From Eriocheir sinensis (lineage: Eukaryota > Arthropoda > Malacostraca > Decapoda > Varunidae), in contig NC_066520.1 of the NCBI RefSeq assembly GCF_024679095.1, positions 14,534,709-14,598,708 of the forward strand: 64,000 nucleotides of DNA, written 5' to 3'. Shown in pieces: positions 38,941 through 50,100 of this stretch. Position 1 is the stretch's first letter. Each line of letters begins with the position of its first letter. A program made the translations under genes and the position numbers. Under the pieces are notes generated by a model. The model was not told where the DNA came from and did not search any database. It saw only the letters and a list, made by a program, of their open reading frames with translations.

Positions 38941-39439
38941 TTCTAAGTTTCCCTCCTCTTCCTCTCTTTCTCTATATAGACCTTATTTTTACATCTTTTT
39001 AATTCTTCCCTCTTTCTCCCCTTATTCCTCCTTTCATTCCCCGTCTCCTTGTTCCTCTTTCTTTCTTTCCTTTCCCTCTATTCATCATCTTTTTTCCCCA
39101 AACCCTTCCTCTTCCCCTCTTTCACTTCATTACACAAGCATCATAACACTAAGAAAAATCCCTTGTGTTATCTTACTTTGCTCGCTTCCTCCAAATGATC
39201 TTCTTCCTCCTCTTCCTTTTCCTCCACTTCTTCTTCTTCCTCTTTCTTTCTGCCACTACAACCACCTTTTTCTAAACAACTTGGCTCTCCTATCTCCTTC
39301 ATGTTATTGTCGCAGTCTTCTTTCTCCTCCTCCTCCTCCTCCTCCTCCTCCTATTTCTCCTCTTTTCATTCCTCCTCTTTCTCTCTCTCTACTACTGCAA
39401 TGATCTCTTCTTAACTACTTTGTGTTCTACCTTCTTCAT

Positions 39440-39580
39440 GTCCTCTACCTCCTCCTCCGTCTTCTTTTTCTTCTTCTTTTTACTTCTTCTTTTTCTTCTT
39501 TTTCTCCTCCTCCTCCTCCTCTTTTTCCTCTTCCTCTTCCTCTTCTTCTTCCTCCTCCTCCTCCTCCTCCATGACTTGCA
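39440..39580. repeat. TTC/TCC triplet block
   Basis: CTTCTTTTT and CTCCTC triplets run from about 39450 to 39572. The poly-Phe/Leu and Arg/Lys frames on the two strands are repeat translations. Confidence 0.9.
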
Positions 39581-39705
39581 GGGACGCCTCCTCTCCTCGC
39601 CTAACAAGTCCCTCCGAAGTTATGAAATTCAGAGGACAAAACGACGACTATGTTCCTCGAGTACAAGAAATGATTACGACTCGACTTCGATAACAACTCA
39701 TAATT

Positions 39706-40426
<721 letters not shown>

Positions 40427-40429
40427 ACA

Positions 40430-41025
40430 TCAAAAGGACGGAGACGAAGCGACGAACAAGACAACAAACAGAAGCCTGACGATGACGATGATGATAACAC
40501 AATAAGAGAGAAAAAAAGGAAAAAAAATAATAAGGAAAAAATGAATCCTTGAAGAGACGACTCATGAAACGCCGACTATTTTACCTTCGTTGTCGTGGAC
40601 CTTTTTTTTATAACCCATTCATTTTTTTTTTTTTTTATTCCTTCAAAGAGGCCTTATAGGAGACTTTTTGTTCCAGCTTTTCTTTTTCCTCCTCCTTCCC
40701 TCCAGTCTTCCTCTCCTTTTTCTCTCATGTCCCTTTTCTCATCTTCCTCCTCCTCCTCCTCCTCGTCCTCTCTTCCTTCCATGCTATCTGTTTCTCCCTT
40801 TTTCTTTCCTCCCTCTCTTCATCCTCGTCTCCCTGCCTTTCACCTTTCTTTTTTACTTCTATATTTCCCTCATTCCGTCTTGTTTCCTATCTCTTCTCAT
40901 GCTCTTCTTCCAGTCCTCTTTCTCCTCCTTCTTTCTCATCTCTCCACTTTCTCCAAGCTTCCCCTCCCTTCTTCTCTTCCCGTTTTTCCTTCTTACTATT
41001 CTTTCTCTCCCTTCCACCTCTTACG
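40430..41025. other. T- and pyrimidine-rich stretch
   Basis: A T17 run lies near 40623-40638, then C/T-rich low complexity with (CTC)n at about 40746-40765. The Phe/Ser/Leu frames of 149 and 167 codons are compositional until the LINE fragment begins at about 41026. Confidence 0.55.
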
Positions 41026-41180
41026 TTCTTATGTTCTTATGTAGTAATGTCTTTAAGTTGAATAAATTAAGATTCAGTAAAGACATAGGCAAGAACTGGT
41101 TTACGATCAGAGTTGTGGATGAGTGGAACAGCTTGGCAGTCATATTTTGTGTGCCAATACAGTTAAGTTAGATTTAGTTA
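41026..41180 (+). mobile_element. LINE 3' fragment D
   Basis: Begins with tail-type repeats CTTACGTTCTTATGTTCTTA, then runs directly into ORF2 C-terminal coding sequence (FKLNKLRFSKDIGKNWFT, VVDEWNSL). After GTGCCAATAC it diverges and is lost before 41200. It is the same family as fragments A, B and C. It lies just 3' of, and antisense to, the repeat-protein gene. Confidence 0.8.
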
Positions 41181-41226
41181 GGTGAGGTTCAATGAAATAG
41201 ATAAGAGAAACAGCAACACGATATCA

Positions 41227-44200
41227 CTACTCTGTTGTAATTGCTTCCTTTACAACAGGAGCAATTCTTTCAACTACTCCTTCCTCCCTCTTTGGAATGG
41301 AAACTACGCTTTCCTTGACAGAGGGGGCAGCCTTCTCAACAACCTTCCGTTGAGTGACAACTTTTTCTTCTGTTATGGAAGGAGTAATTTTTTCAACAAC
41401 TGTCTGATTTGTCACAACGGGAACCTTTTCCTCTGTTACAACAGGGATTTCTTCTTTCTCTTTAGAAACAGTGACAATCTCTTCTGTCGGCGATGGGGCA
41501 GCCTGTTCAGTAGCCCTTTCTTGTGGGACAGCCTGTTCAATAACCCTTTCTAGTGGGGAAGCCTGTTCAGTAGCCCTTTCTTGTGTCACGACAGGAACTT
41601 TTTCTTCTGTCGGCGATGGGGCAGCCTGTTCAATAACCCTTTCTTGTGGGACAGCCTGTTCAATAACCCTTTCTTGTGGGACAGCCTGTTCAATAACACT
41701 TTCTTGTGTCACAACAGGAACTTTTTCTTCTGTCGGCGATGGGGCAGCCTGTTCAGTAGCCCTTTCTTGTGTCACGACAGGAACTTTTTCTTCTGTCGGC
41801 GATGGGGCAGCCTGTTCAGTAGCCCTTTCTTGTGGGACAGCCTGTTCAATAACCCTTTCTTGTGGGACAGCCTGTTCAATAACACTTTCTTGTGTCACAA
41901 CAGGAACTTTTTCTTCTGTCGGCGATGGGGCAGCCTGTTCAGTAGCCCTTTCTTGTGGGACAGCCTGTTCAATAACCCTTTCTTGTGGGACAGCCTGTTC
42001 AATAACCCTTTCTTGTGGGACAGCCTGTTCAATAACCCTTTCTTGTGGGACAGCCTGTTCAATAACCCTTTCTTGTGGGACAGCCTGTTCAATAACCCTT
42101 TCTTGTGGGACAGCCTGTTCAATAACCCTTTCTTGTGGGACAGCCTGTTCAATAACCCTTTCTTGTGGGACAGCCTGTTCAATAACCCTTTCTTGTGGGA
42201 CAGCCTGTTCAATAACCCTTTCTTGTGGGGCAGCCTGTTCAATAACCCTTTCTTGTGTCACAACAGGAACTTTTTCTTCTGTCGGCGATGGGGCAGCCTG
42301 TTCAGTAGCCCTTTCTTGTGGGACAGCCTGTTCAGTAGCCCTTTCTTGTGGGACAGCCTGTTCAGTAGCCCTTTCTTGTGGGACAGCCTGTTCAGTAGCC
42401 CTTTCTTGTGGGACAGCCTGTTCAGTAGCCCTTTCTTGTGGGACAGCCTGTTCAGTAGCCCTTTCTTGTGGGACAGCCTGTTCAGTAGCCCTTTCTTGTG
42501 GGACAGCCTGTTCAGTAGCCCTTTCTTGTGGGACAGCCTGTTCAGTAGCCCTTTCTTGTGGGACAGCCTGTTCAGTAGCCCTTTCTTGTGGGACAGCCTG
42601 TTCAGTAGCCCTTTCTTGTGGGACAGCCTGTTCAATAACCCTTTCTTGTGGGACAGCCTGTTCAATAACCCTTTCTTGTGGGACAGCCTGTTCAATAACC
42701 CTTTCTTGTGTCACAACAGGAACTTTTTCTTCTGTCGGCGATGGGGCAGCCTGTTCAATAACCCTTTCTTGTGGGACAGTCTGTTCAATAACCCTTTCTT
42801 GTGGGACAGCCTGTTCAATAACCCTTTCTTGTGTCACAACAGGAACTTTTTCTTCTGTCGGCGATGGGGCAGCCTGTTCAGTAGCCCTTTCTTGTGGGAC
42901 AGCCTGTTCAATAACCCTTTCTTGTGGGACAGCCTGTTCAGTAGCCCTTTCTTGTGGGACAGCCTGTTCAGTAGCCCTTTCTTGTGGGACAGCCTGTTCA
43001 GTAGCCCTTTCTTGTGTCACAACAGGAACTTTTTCTTCTGTCGGCGATGGGGCAGCCTGTTCAGTAGCCCTTTCTTGTGGGACAGCCTGTTCAATAACCC
43101 TTTCTTGTGGGACAGCCTGTTCAATAACCCTTTCTTGTGGGACAGCCTGTTCAATAACCCTTTCTTGTGTCACAACAGGAACTTTTTCTTCTGTCGGCGA
43201 TGGGGCAGCCTGTTCAATAACCCTTTCTTGTGGGGCAACCTGTTCAATAACCCTTTCTTGTGGGACAGCCTGTTCAATAACCTTTTCTTGTGTCACAACA
43301 GGAACTTTTTCTTCTGTTGGCGATGGGGCAGCCTGTTCAATAACCCTTTCTTGTGGGGCATTCTGTTCAATAATCCTTTCTTGTGTCACAACAGGAACTT
43401 TTTCTTCTGTTGGCGATGGGGCAACCTGTTCAATAACCCTTTCTTGTGGGGCATTCTGTTCAATAATCCTTTCTTGTGTCACAACAGGAACTTTTTCTTC
43501 TGTTGGCGATGGGGCAACCTGTTCAATAACCCTTTCTTGTGGGGCATTCTGTTCAATAATCCTTTCTTGTGTCACAACAGGAACTTTTTCTTCTGTCGGC
43601 GATGGGGCAACTTTTTCAACAACCTCCTGTTGAGGGACTGCCGGGACCTTTCCTTCTGTCACCGAGGGAATAATCTTTTCAATAACCTTCTCTTCTGCCA
43701 CAACAGGGACTTCTTCTTGCTCCTTAGAGACACTTACGATCTCCTCTGTCACCGGAGGGGCAGCCTGCTCAACAGCCTTCTCTTTTGTCACAACGAGAAC
43801 TTTTCCTTCCGTCACCGTGGGGGGAATCTTTTCAGCAACCTTCGCCGGCGTCACAGCAGGGACTGTCTTTTCAACGACTTCACCTTCGTGAATGATAGGG
43901 GCAGCACTTGGTTCTTTTACGACGTATAGGCTACGCGTAGCATTTGTTTCTTCAGCCTTTGCTTTTTCTTCCTTAATCTTGTTTTTCACGTCATCAACTT
44001 GGTGTTTCAAGTCTTCAATTGTTTCATTAAGATGTTTTTCGTTACGAACCTCTTTGATGTCGCTATCACACACATTCTTTTCGACTTCTTTTTGAATTAC
44101 AGTTTCTTTCTCGACATCTTTTCCATCATCTTTCTCTGTAACATTCTTCCTTTCCACAGATGTCACAATAGTGCTTTCCTGTGGAGAAAGTTGTTCTTCT

Positions 44201-45105
44201 TTCTCTTTAACTAACACTTCATTCGTTATATTGCCGGGCAGAATCTCCTTTATTTCCTCTGATCGTTCTACTGTCTGAAGTCCATCATCTTTCTCTGTAA
44301 CATTCTTCCTTTCCACAGATGTCACCTTGGTGCTTTCCTGTGGAGAAAGTTGTTCTTTCTTCTCTTTAACTAACACTTCATTCGTTATATTGCCGGGCAG
44401 AATCTCCTTTATTTCCTCTGATCGTTCTACTTTCTCAACTCCATCGCTCTTTTCTGAGGCACCAAGTTTTAATTCTGTTTTGTTTTTACCTTTGTCGTCC
44501 GCCCCTACTTTTGGAACGATAAGCTTTGCATCAGTCGTATTGGTAGGAGGTTGTACTATTAATTCCTTCTTAATAACAACTTCCTCCTTTATTTCATTAC
44601 CCGCTTCGTCCATTACCTTTTCAACGTCCACCGTTTGTGTTATGGTCTCATTGTCTGGAGTCTGTCCTATCACGGTTTCTCTTTCTGTCACAGATTTCTC
44701 ACCACTTTGTTTACCGTACTCATCTATATCGACCGTGGTTTCGGAAGTCTTTGATACAGTTCCGTTGGGTGCTATGTCAGTCTCTGTCGTCTTCTCAACG
44801 ACTGTCTTTTTTCCGGTTTCATGCCCCGTTTCATCGGTATTATTAAAGACTTTCCTTTCTATGGTCTTAAAGGTGTCGTTAGAAGCAATCCCCAAATTTG
44901 TCAGGATCAGATCCATCAAATTGGGAGAGTCTTTCAGTCCCGCCGCGTACAATTTTCGGTATTCGGCCTTGGCGGCCTCCACCAGGGCGGTACACCTCGG
45001 GTTGTCCTCCGGGAGCCCCGGGAGCCCCGCTACCCCGCCGGTAATGTCCACGAAGGGCCCCAAGCCCAGCAAGATGAGGATCGTCTCAACTACGAAAAAG
45101 TTCAT
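41227..45105 (-). CDS. Predicted secreted repeat protein, 1292 residues, family unknown
   Basis: No stop occurs over 1292 codons. I start at ATG 45105-45103 rather than an in-frame ATG 50 codons upstream, because it begins a clear signal peptide (MNFFVVETILILLGLG), has A at -3, and its start region is duplicated at 45542. Order: signal peptide 1-24; a region with Cys38 and many N-glycosylation sequons (NDT, NNT, NGT, NET, NKT, NIT, NVT) to about 220; two 53-residue repeats (221-273, 274-326); a charged, probably helical stretch with Cys346 (327-395); diverged repeats; then from about 498 to 1210 near-identical units of 10 (VPQERVIEQA or VPQERATEQA) and 21 residues (starting APSPTEEKVPVV); a diverged tail. 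The composition is Pro/Glu/Val/Lys-rich, PEVK-like and likely disordered. No enzyme motif or transmembrane helix follows the signal peptide. Function unknown; secretion is inferred. A spliced 5' UTR is possible but not shown. Confidence 0.85.
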   Translation of the reverse strand: MNFFVVETILILLGLGPFVDITGGVAGLPGLPEDNPRCTALVEAAKAEYRKLYAAGLKDSPNLMDLILTNLGIASNDTFKTIERKVFNNTDETGHETGKKTVVEKTTETDIAPNGTVSKTSETTVDIDEYGKQSGEKSVTERETVIGQTPDNETITQTVDVEKVMDEAGNEIKEEVVIKKELIVQPPTNTTDAKLIVPKVGADDKGKNKTELKLGASEKSDGVEKVERSEEIKEILPGNITNEVLVKEKKEQLSPQESTKVTSVERKNVTEKDDGLQTVERSEEIKEILPGNITNEVLVKEKEEQLSPQESTIVTSVERKNVTEKDDGKDVEKETVIQKEVEKNVCDSDIKEVRNEKHLNETIEDLKHQVDDVKNKIKEEKAKAEETNATRSLYVVKEPSAAPIIHEGEVVEKTVPAVTPAKVAEKIPPTVTEGKVLVVTKEKAVEQAAPPVTEEIVSVSKEQEEVPVVAEEKVIEKIIPSVTEGKVPAVPQQEVVEKVAPSPTEEKVPVVTQERIIEQNAPQERVIEQVAPSPTEEKVPVVTQERIIEQNAPQERVIEQVAPSPTEEKVPVVTQERIIEQNAPQERVIEQAAPSPTEEKVPVVTQEKVIEQAVPQERVIEQVAPQERVIEQAAPSPTEEKVPVVTQERVIEQAVPQERVIEQAVPQERVIEQAVPQERATEQAAPSPTEEKVPVVTQERATEQAVPQERATEQAVPQERATEQAVPQERVIEQAVPQERATEQAAPSPTEEKVPVVTQERVIEQAVPQERVIEQTVPQERVIEQAAPSPTEEKVPVVTQERVIEQAVPQERVIEQAVPQERVIEQAVPQERATEQAVPQERATEQAVPQERATEQAVPQERATEQAVPQERATEQAVPQERATEQAVPQERATEQAVPQERATEQAVPQERATEQAVPQERATEQAVPQERATEQAAPSPTEEKVPVVTQERVIEQAAPQERVIEQAVPQERVIEQAVPQERVIEQAVPQERVIEQAVPQERVIEQAVPQERVIEQAVPQERVIEQAVPQERVIEQAVPQERVIEQAVPQERATEQAAPSPTEEKVPVVTQESVIEQAVPQERVIEQAVPQERATEQAAPSPTEEKVPVVTQERATEQAAPSPTEEKVPVVTQESVIEQAVPQERVIEQAVPQERVIEQAAPSPTEEKVPVVTQERATEQASPLERVIEQAVPQERATEQAAPSPTEEIVTVSKEKEEIPVVTEEKVPVVTNQTVVEKITPSITEEKVVTQRKVVEKAAPSVKESVVSIPKREEGVVERIAPVVKEAITTE
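41475..43612 (-). repeat. Coding minisatellite of 30 bp and 63 bp units
   Basis: The DNA is a tandem array of 30 bp units (AGCCTGTTCAATAACCCTTT on + with AATAAC or AGTAGC variants) and 63 bp units carrying the added GTCACAACAGGAACTTTTTC segment. One block has about ten successive AATAAC units (about 41965-42240) and another eleven AGTAGC units (about 42300-42630). Both unit lengths are multiples of three, so the reading frame survives copy-number change. Confidence 0.95.
44140..44460 (-). repeat. Two tandem 159 bp modules in the repeat-protein gene
   Basis: The minus strand encodes two near-identical 53-residue units containing EKVERSEEIKE or QTVERSEEIKE, EILPGNITNE, EQLSPQEST and SVERKNVTEKD. 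The same module is repeated about four times in the pseudogene at 36745-37371, so it is the defining module shared by the two loci. Confidence 0.88.
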
Positions 45106-45260
45106 GATTATTGAATGAAAGTTTATGAAATTAAGAAGACTTGCGGTTGTGTGGCAGAAAACCGCTCTGGGATTGAAAACAGAATGGCCTCCGGAACACA
45201 GACCGGGCATGGAAAATAATCCTCTCGGGTCTTCCTCCGTTACAGGAACACACACACGAC
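45106..45260 (-). promoter_or_regulatory. Likely 5' UTR / upstream region of the repeat-protein gene
   Basis: Directly upstream of ATG 45105 the minus strand reads AAACTTTCATTCAATAATC. This resembles AAACTTCAGTCTACAGTA ahead of the duplicated start at 45542, so the 5' UTR appears duplicated with the exon. A CAATCCCAG sequence (about 45167-45175) could be a splice acceptor. No clear TATA box was identified. This is inference. Confidence 0.3.
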
Positions 45261-45284
45261 GGCGAGGAATTGGGATGTAAAGTC

Positions 45285-45285
45285 T

Positions 45286-45319
<34 letters not shown>

Positions 45320-45429
45320 AGGGAGGATGCGAGGCTCAGGGCTCCGTTACAAGGATGTTTAACGTCACATCACTTGGAACTCCTCTGTTTCCCCTTCCTT
45401 CCCGCTCATCATTGTCTCCCCCCCCCCCC

Positions 45430-45480
<51 letters not shown>
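45285..45480. repeat. (GT)n and (CT)n tracts
   Basis: (GT)n lies at about 45286-45316. A C10-11 run at about 45419-45430 is followed by (CT)n to about 45481. The CT tract abuts the duplicated signal-peptide exon. Confidence 0.94.
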
Positions 45481-45486
<6 letters not shown>

Positions 45487-45542
45487 CGTTCAGCCAATGT
45501 CCCCAGCACCAAGAGGATCGTCCCAACTGCAAAGAGCTTCAT
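45480..45542 (-). pseudogene. Duplicated start / signal-peptide exon of the repeat-protein family
   Basis: The minus strand reads MKLFAVGTILLVLGTLAERN and matches MNFFVVETILILLGLG of the intact gene, with even clearer nucleotide similarity (shared GACGATCCTC and CTGGG). The upstream leader is similar too. After about 21 codons it runs into (GA)n and C/G-rich sequence with no family similarity. It is either a relic of a third copy cut by a microsatellite, or a real first exon whose donor I cannot see. I favour a relic. Confidence 0.6.
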
Positions 45543-45559
45543 TACTGTAGACTGAAGTT

Positions 45560-46060
45560 TGAGAATTTTTGAAATCCTCATCAGTTCTTTTTGTTTATTA
45601 TTTCAGGTTATGTTCGATTTAGTTTGATTGGATTTATTAAGTTCAAATGTTTACGATAAATATGTGTGATACGCCTCGCGCTGCGCCGCTGTCGTCACTG
45701 AGGGCGGAGTAATCTCAACATTCCTCGAAAAACTGCACAAACAAAGCCCTTTACTCACTAACAACGACCCAAGGGCACGGCGTGTTGAATTATTGCCTCT
45801 TCTCGACCAAAGGGATCGGAGCATAGCCGCTAAACACTATTAACACATGAACAGGGGCGAGGTATCGGGGCCGTGACGTCATCCATGCCTGGCTCAGAGC
45901 GGCGCGCGTCGTCCCAGCGGTAGGGTGGTTCCTTGAGTGACTGTGACTTTTTGTACGTGTGTGTGTATGTGTGTGTGTGCCCGGCGGTGTTGCGTGTATA
46001 CCTTGTGGTGATCAGAAGGGTGGAGGGGGCCAGGACACTACGATGAAGGTGAGCGTTTAG
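45560..46060 (+). promoter_or_regulatory. Unique CpG-containing region with CRE palindrome and possible two-codon first exon
   Basis: About 500 bases of ordinary complexity. TGACGTCA, the full CRE/ATF-type palindrome, lies at 45874-45881. At 46043-46048 ATGAAG is followed directly by GTGAGC, which fits a first coding exon of Met-Lys with a phase-0 splice donor, a form common in secreted arthropod proteins. No matching downstream exon was found in the window, and both signals are short enough to arise by chance. Confidence 0.25.
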
Positions 46061-46139
46061 AAGTGAGTCGTGTTTCTTGTAAGTAGGAACGTGAGGTCAT
46101 AGATTGAAGGTGAATGAAGCATTGGAAGTGTGTGTGTGT

Positions 46140-46140
<1 letters not shown>

Positions 46141-46183
<43 letters not shown>

Positions 46184-46290
46184 CGGTTTATTAAGTGATT
46201 GCAGCTGTAAAGCTGAAAATATACATGTTAAAAATACAATATCGAAATAAAATAGAAAAAAAAAGTACAATGTGAAAGGGGTATAGGGGG
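46141..46290 (+). repeat. (TAA)n with adjoining dispersed-repeat-like sequence
   Basis: (AAT)n at 46141-46180 is followed by AAACGGTTTATTAAGTGATT and GCAGCTGTAAAGCTGAAAAT, then an A-rich stretch. A TAA microsatellite next to a conserved-looking AT-rich segment resembles the end of a dispersed retroelement read in reverse. Only one copy is in the window, so this is inference. Confidence 0.35.
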
Positions 46291-46928
46291 TCTGGGGTGG
46301 TGGGGGGGAGGTGAGGTGGTGGAATGCAGTGCGTTAGTGCTGTAGGAGGCGGTGTGGTTTTCCGGGTGACGGGTCAGGTGTTTAAGCCCCAGGTCAACCC
46401 CAGGTCAAAAAAGGGTCAGGTCGCAGTTGATGGCAGGGGTGCAGGTAGAAGCGGTGTCGGCCGTCACTCAGCTTAGCGATGACCTGCTAATCTCTCCAGC
46501 CGGTGAGACAAGATAGGAAGAGGTGGACCGAGAAGCGGTAGGCGTGGGAACATCTAACGTCTGCACTGCCCCATGCCACTTGCCCTTGCCACTTGCCCCA
46601 ACCATGAGTCCACCTGAGTGACGGGCCTCAACACTGCACTGCACCTGAACCGAATTCTCCCAGCAGCATGATGGTCGGGCTGGTGTACCTGGGGGCCGGC
46701 GTCGACTGGATGGTTAGGCGGCGTCGACGTCACACTGGCCATTACTACTCTTCATTGTCTTCACGGTAACACAAACGCACTACACTCACTTTCTCTTACC
46801 ATGATTAAGCTTGATGTCACAAAGGAGGGGGATGGAGGGGAAGGGGAGAGGCCAACAGGCTGGCCCCAGGCTGCTCCTTACGGAACGTCGTGACCCATGT
46901 CTGACCTCGGTCAGGTCTCTGGGCCACA
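46290..46928. other. G-rich then ordinary unique DNA
   Basis: GGGGGT-type sequence with CAGGTCAACCCCAGGTCAAA repeats lies at about 46392-46420. GC-moderate sequence without a recognisable gene follows to 46928. The longest frame here is 62 codons and has no domain. Confidence 0.4.
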
Positions 46929-46929
46929 A

Positions 46930-46999
<70 letters not shown>
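46930..46999. repeat. 70 bp (GT)n at the 5' edge of a LINE fragment
   Basis: A pure GT tract ending where LINE-like sequence begins (about 47000). Confidence 0.95.
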
Positions 47000-47001
<2 letters not shown>

Positions 47002-47693
47002 TCAAATGACACTCCTCTAAGCAGGTCAGGGCGTGAGAGAGACTTTGGAGTCTTTGTGAGCGCTGACCTCCGTCCTAGGGCTCAATTCATTTAGGCTAAA
47101 AATCGAGCGAACAGAGTACTGGGTTTCATCTCAAGGAGCGTAAGCAATAGGAGCGCTGAAGTCATTCTCAAACTTTACTTAGCACTAGTTAGACGTCATC
47201 TCGATTATGCGGTTCAGTTTTGGTCACCCTACTATAGAATGGATATCAAGATGTTAGAATCTGTACGGAGGAGGATGACAAAGATGATTCAGGGGGTGAG
47301 AAACTTGCCGTATGTGGATAGACTGAAGCATTTAAATCTACACTCTCAAGAAAGGTGAAGGTTGCGCGGAGACCTGATCTAGGTTTATAAATGGATGAAG
47401 GATTTTAATAAAAGGGATGTCAATAAAGTTTTGGTTAGTAAAAAACCAGGTAGGACACGTAGCAATGGATTTAAGTTAGATGAATTTAGATTCAACAAAG
47501 ACATCGGCAAGAACTGGTTTACCAGTAGAGTGGTGAATGAATGGAATGGACTTGGCAGTCATGTTGTGGGTGCCAATACCATAGATACATTAAAGAGGTT
47601 AGATAAATTCATGGGTAGTAAAGTAAGTTGGGGTTAGGATTACAGGAGCTGCCTTGTGTAGGCCAACCGGCCTCTTGCGGACTCCTTACGTTC

Positions 47694-47697
<4 letters not shown>
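47000..47697 (+). mobile_element. LINE 3' fragment C (about 700 bp)
   Basis: Several frames together match the C-terminal half of a LINE ORF2: RDFGVFVSADLRP, NRVLGFISRSV, KLYLALVRRHLDYAVQFW, SVRRRMTKMIQG, then KTRSNGFKLDEFRFNKDI, NWFTSRVVNEWNGL and a stop after SKVSWG. In-frame stops near 47080-47095 and a frame change near 47355-47380 show that it is dead. The 3' UTR has GGCCAACCGGCCTCTTGCGG and ends GACTCCTTACGTTCTTATCT, merging into (CT)n. It is the longest copy of this family in the window. Confidence 0.88.
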
Positions 47698-47776
<79 letters not shown>

Positions 47777-47867
47777 ATGAGCCCTTAGCACCTGGGTAAC
47801 GAGAGCACATCAAAACAGCCTCACTAAACAGCTTCAAGTCAACAGTTGTGAACCCTCGACGCTCTCA

Positions 47868-47946
<79 letters not shown>
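47697..47946. repeat. Two (CT)n tracts separated by about 95 bp
   Basis: (CT)n lies at about 47697-47775 and again at about 47871-47946, with unique sequence between. The first begins directly at the end of LINE fragment C. Confidence 0.95.
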
Positions 47947-47949
<3 letters not shown>

Positions 47950-48350
47950 CTCTCCCTCAACAGCCCCCAACAAACACCTACTCCTATTTAATTGCACTGA
48001 AACATTCCACATTTAGCATGGACAAGGAAACTTTGACTCCCCCACCCCCTTACCCCCTCCCTCCCCCTCACCCCATTTGTCCCTCTCCACCTCACCACCC
48101 CATCCTCCTTTCCCTCCCTTCCTCACCATTTTCCTATCTTCCCCCATCACCCCTTCCCTATCTCACTCCTTCTTTCCCTCCCTCCCTCACCCTTTCCCGA
48201 ACTCTCCCTTCCCTCCCTCCCCTTCCCTCCTCAACCCCTTTCCCCCTCATCACCTCATCTCCTCACCCTTCTTTCCCTCCCTCACCCCCTCACCTTCGTC
48301 CTCTCCCATCCTCACCTCCTCACCCCTTCCCCCTTCCTCTCCCCCTTAGC
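47950..48350. repeat. CCTCACCC/CTTTCCCTCC pyrimidine-rich block
   Basis: Low-complexity C/T sequence with repeated CTCACC and TTCCCTCCCT phrases. Pro/Ser/Leu frames of 90-126 codons are compositional. Confidence 0.78.
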
Positions 48351-48620
48351 GCATCGAAGCACAGGTACGAACGGACGCGTATACCTGCAACGGCATAGCT
48401 AATTAACCCTTTAGGTGTGATTATTACCTGCGGCGGCGTCCCCCTGGGCAGTCGCGGTCGGGAAAAGTATTCGCCGCCAGTTCATCTCGCTATAAAAATT
48501 CATTTGCCAATTAAACTCTCAATGTAAACCCATCTTTCTAAATGAAGCCGCGTTAGTCCGGCGGGCGTCGCTCTGGTTTCAGGATAATTATAGGTTAATG
48601 GGATCGATTTAATGTGGTGT
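48350..48620. other. Unique island with clustered homeodomain-type motifs
   Basis: About 270 bases of ordinary complexity with TAATTAA (48400-48406), CAATTAAA (about 48508-48515) and AATTATAGGTTAATGGGATC near 48585. No open frame of note is present. The composition suggests single-copy, possibly regulatory DNA, which is inference. Confidence 0.3.
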
Positions 48621-48624
48621 TGCG

Positions 48625-50099
<1,475 letters not shown>

Positions 50100-50100
<1 letters not shown>

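Noticed and set aside
41471..43929. Open frames of 720 and 782 codons on the + strand, antisense to the repeat-protein gene, and 115-145 codon frames in the third minus frame
   Set aside because: The 30 and 63 bp repeat units are multiples of three and happen to lack stops in several frames. Only the called minus frame extends through non-repetitive N- and C-terminal sequence, has a signal peptide and matches a paralogue.
45106..45255. Upstream in-frame ATG that would add 50 residues to the repeat protein
   Set aside because: The extra residues would bury the signal peptide, have no family similarity, and the duplicated copy at 45.5 kb aligns to the internal ATG.
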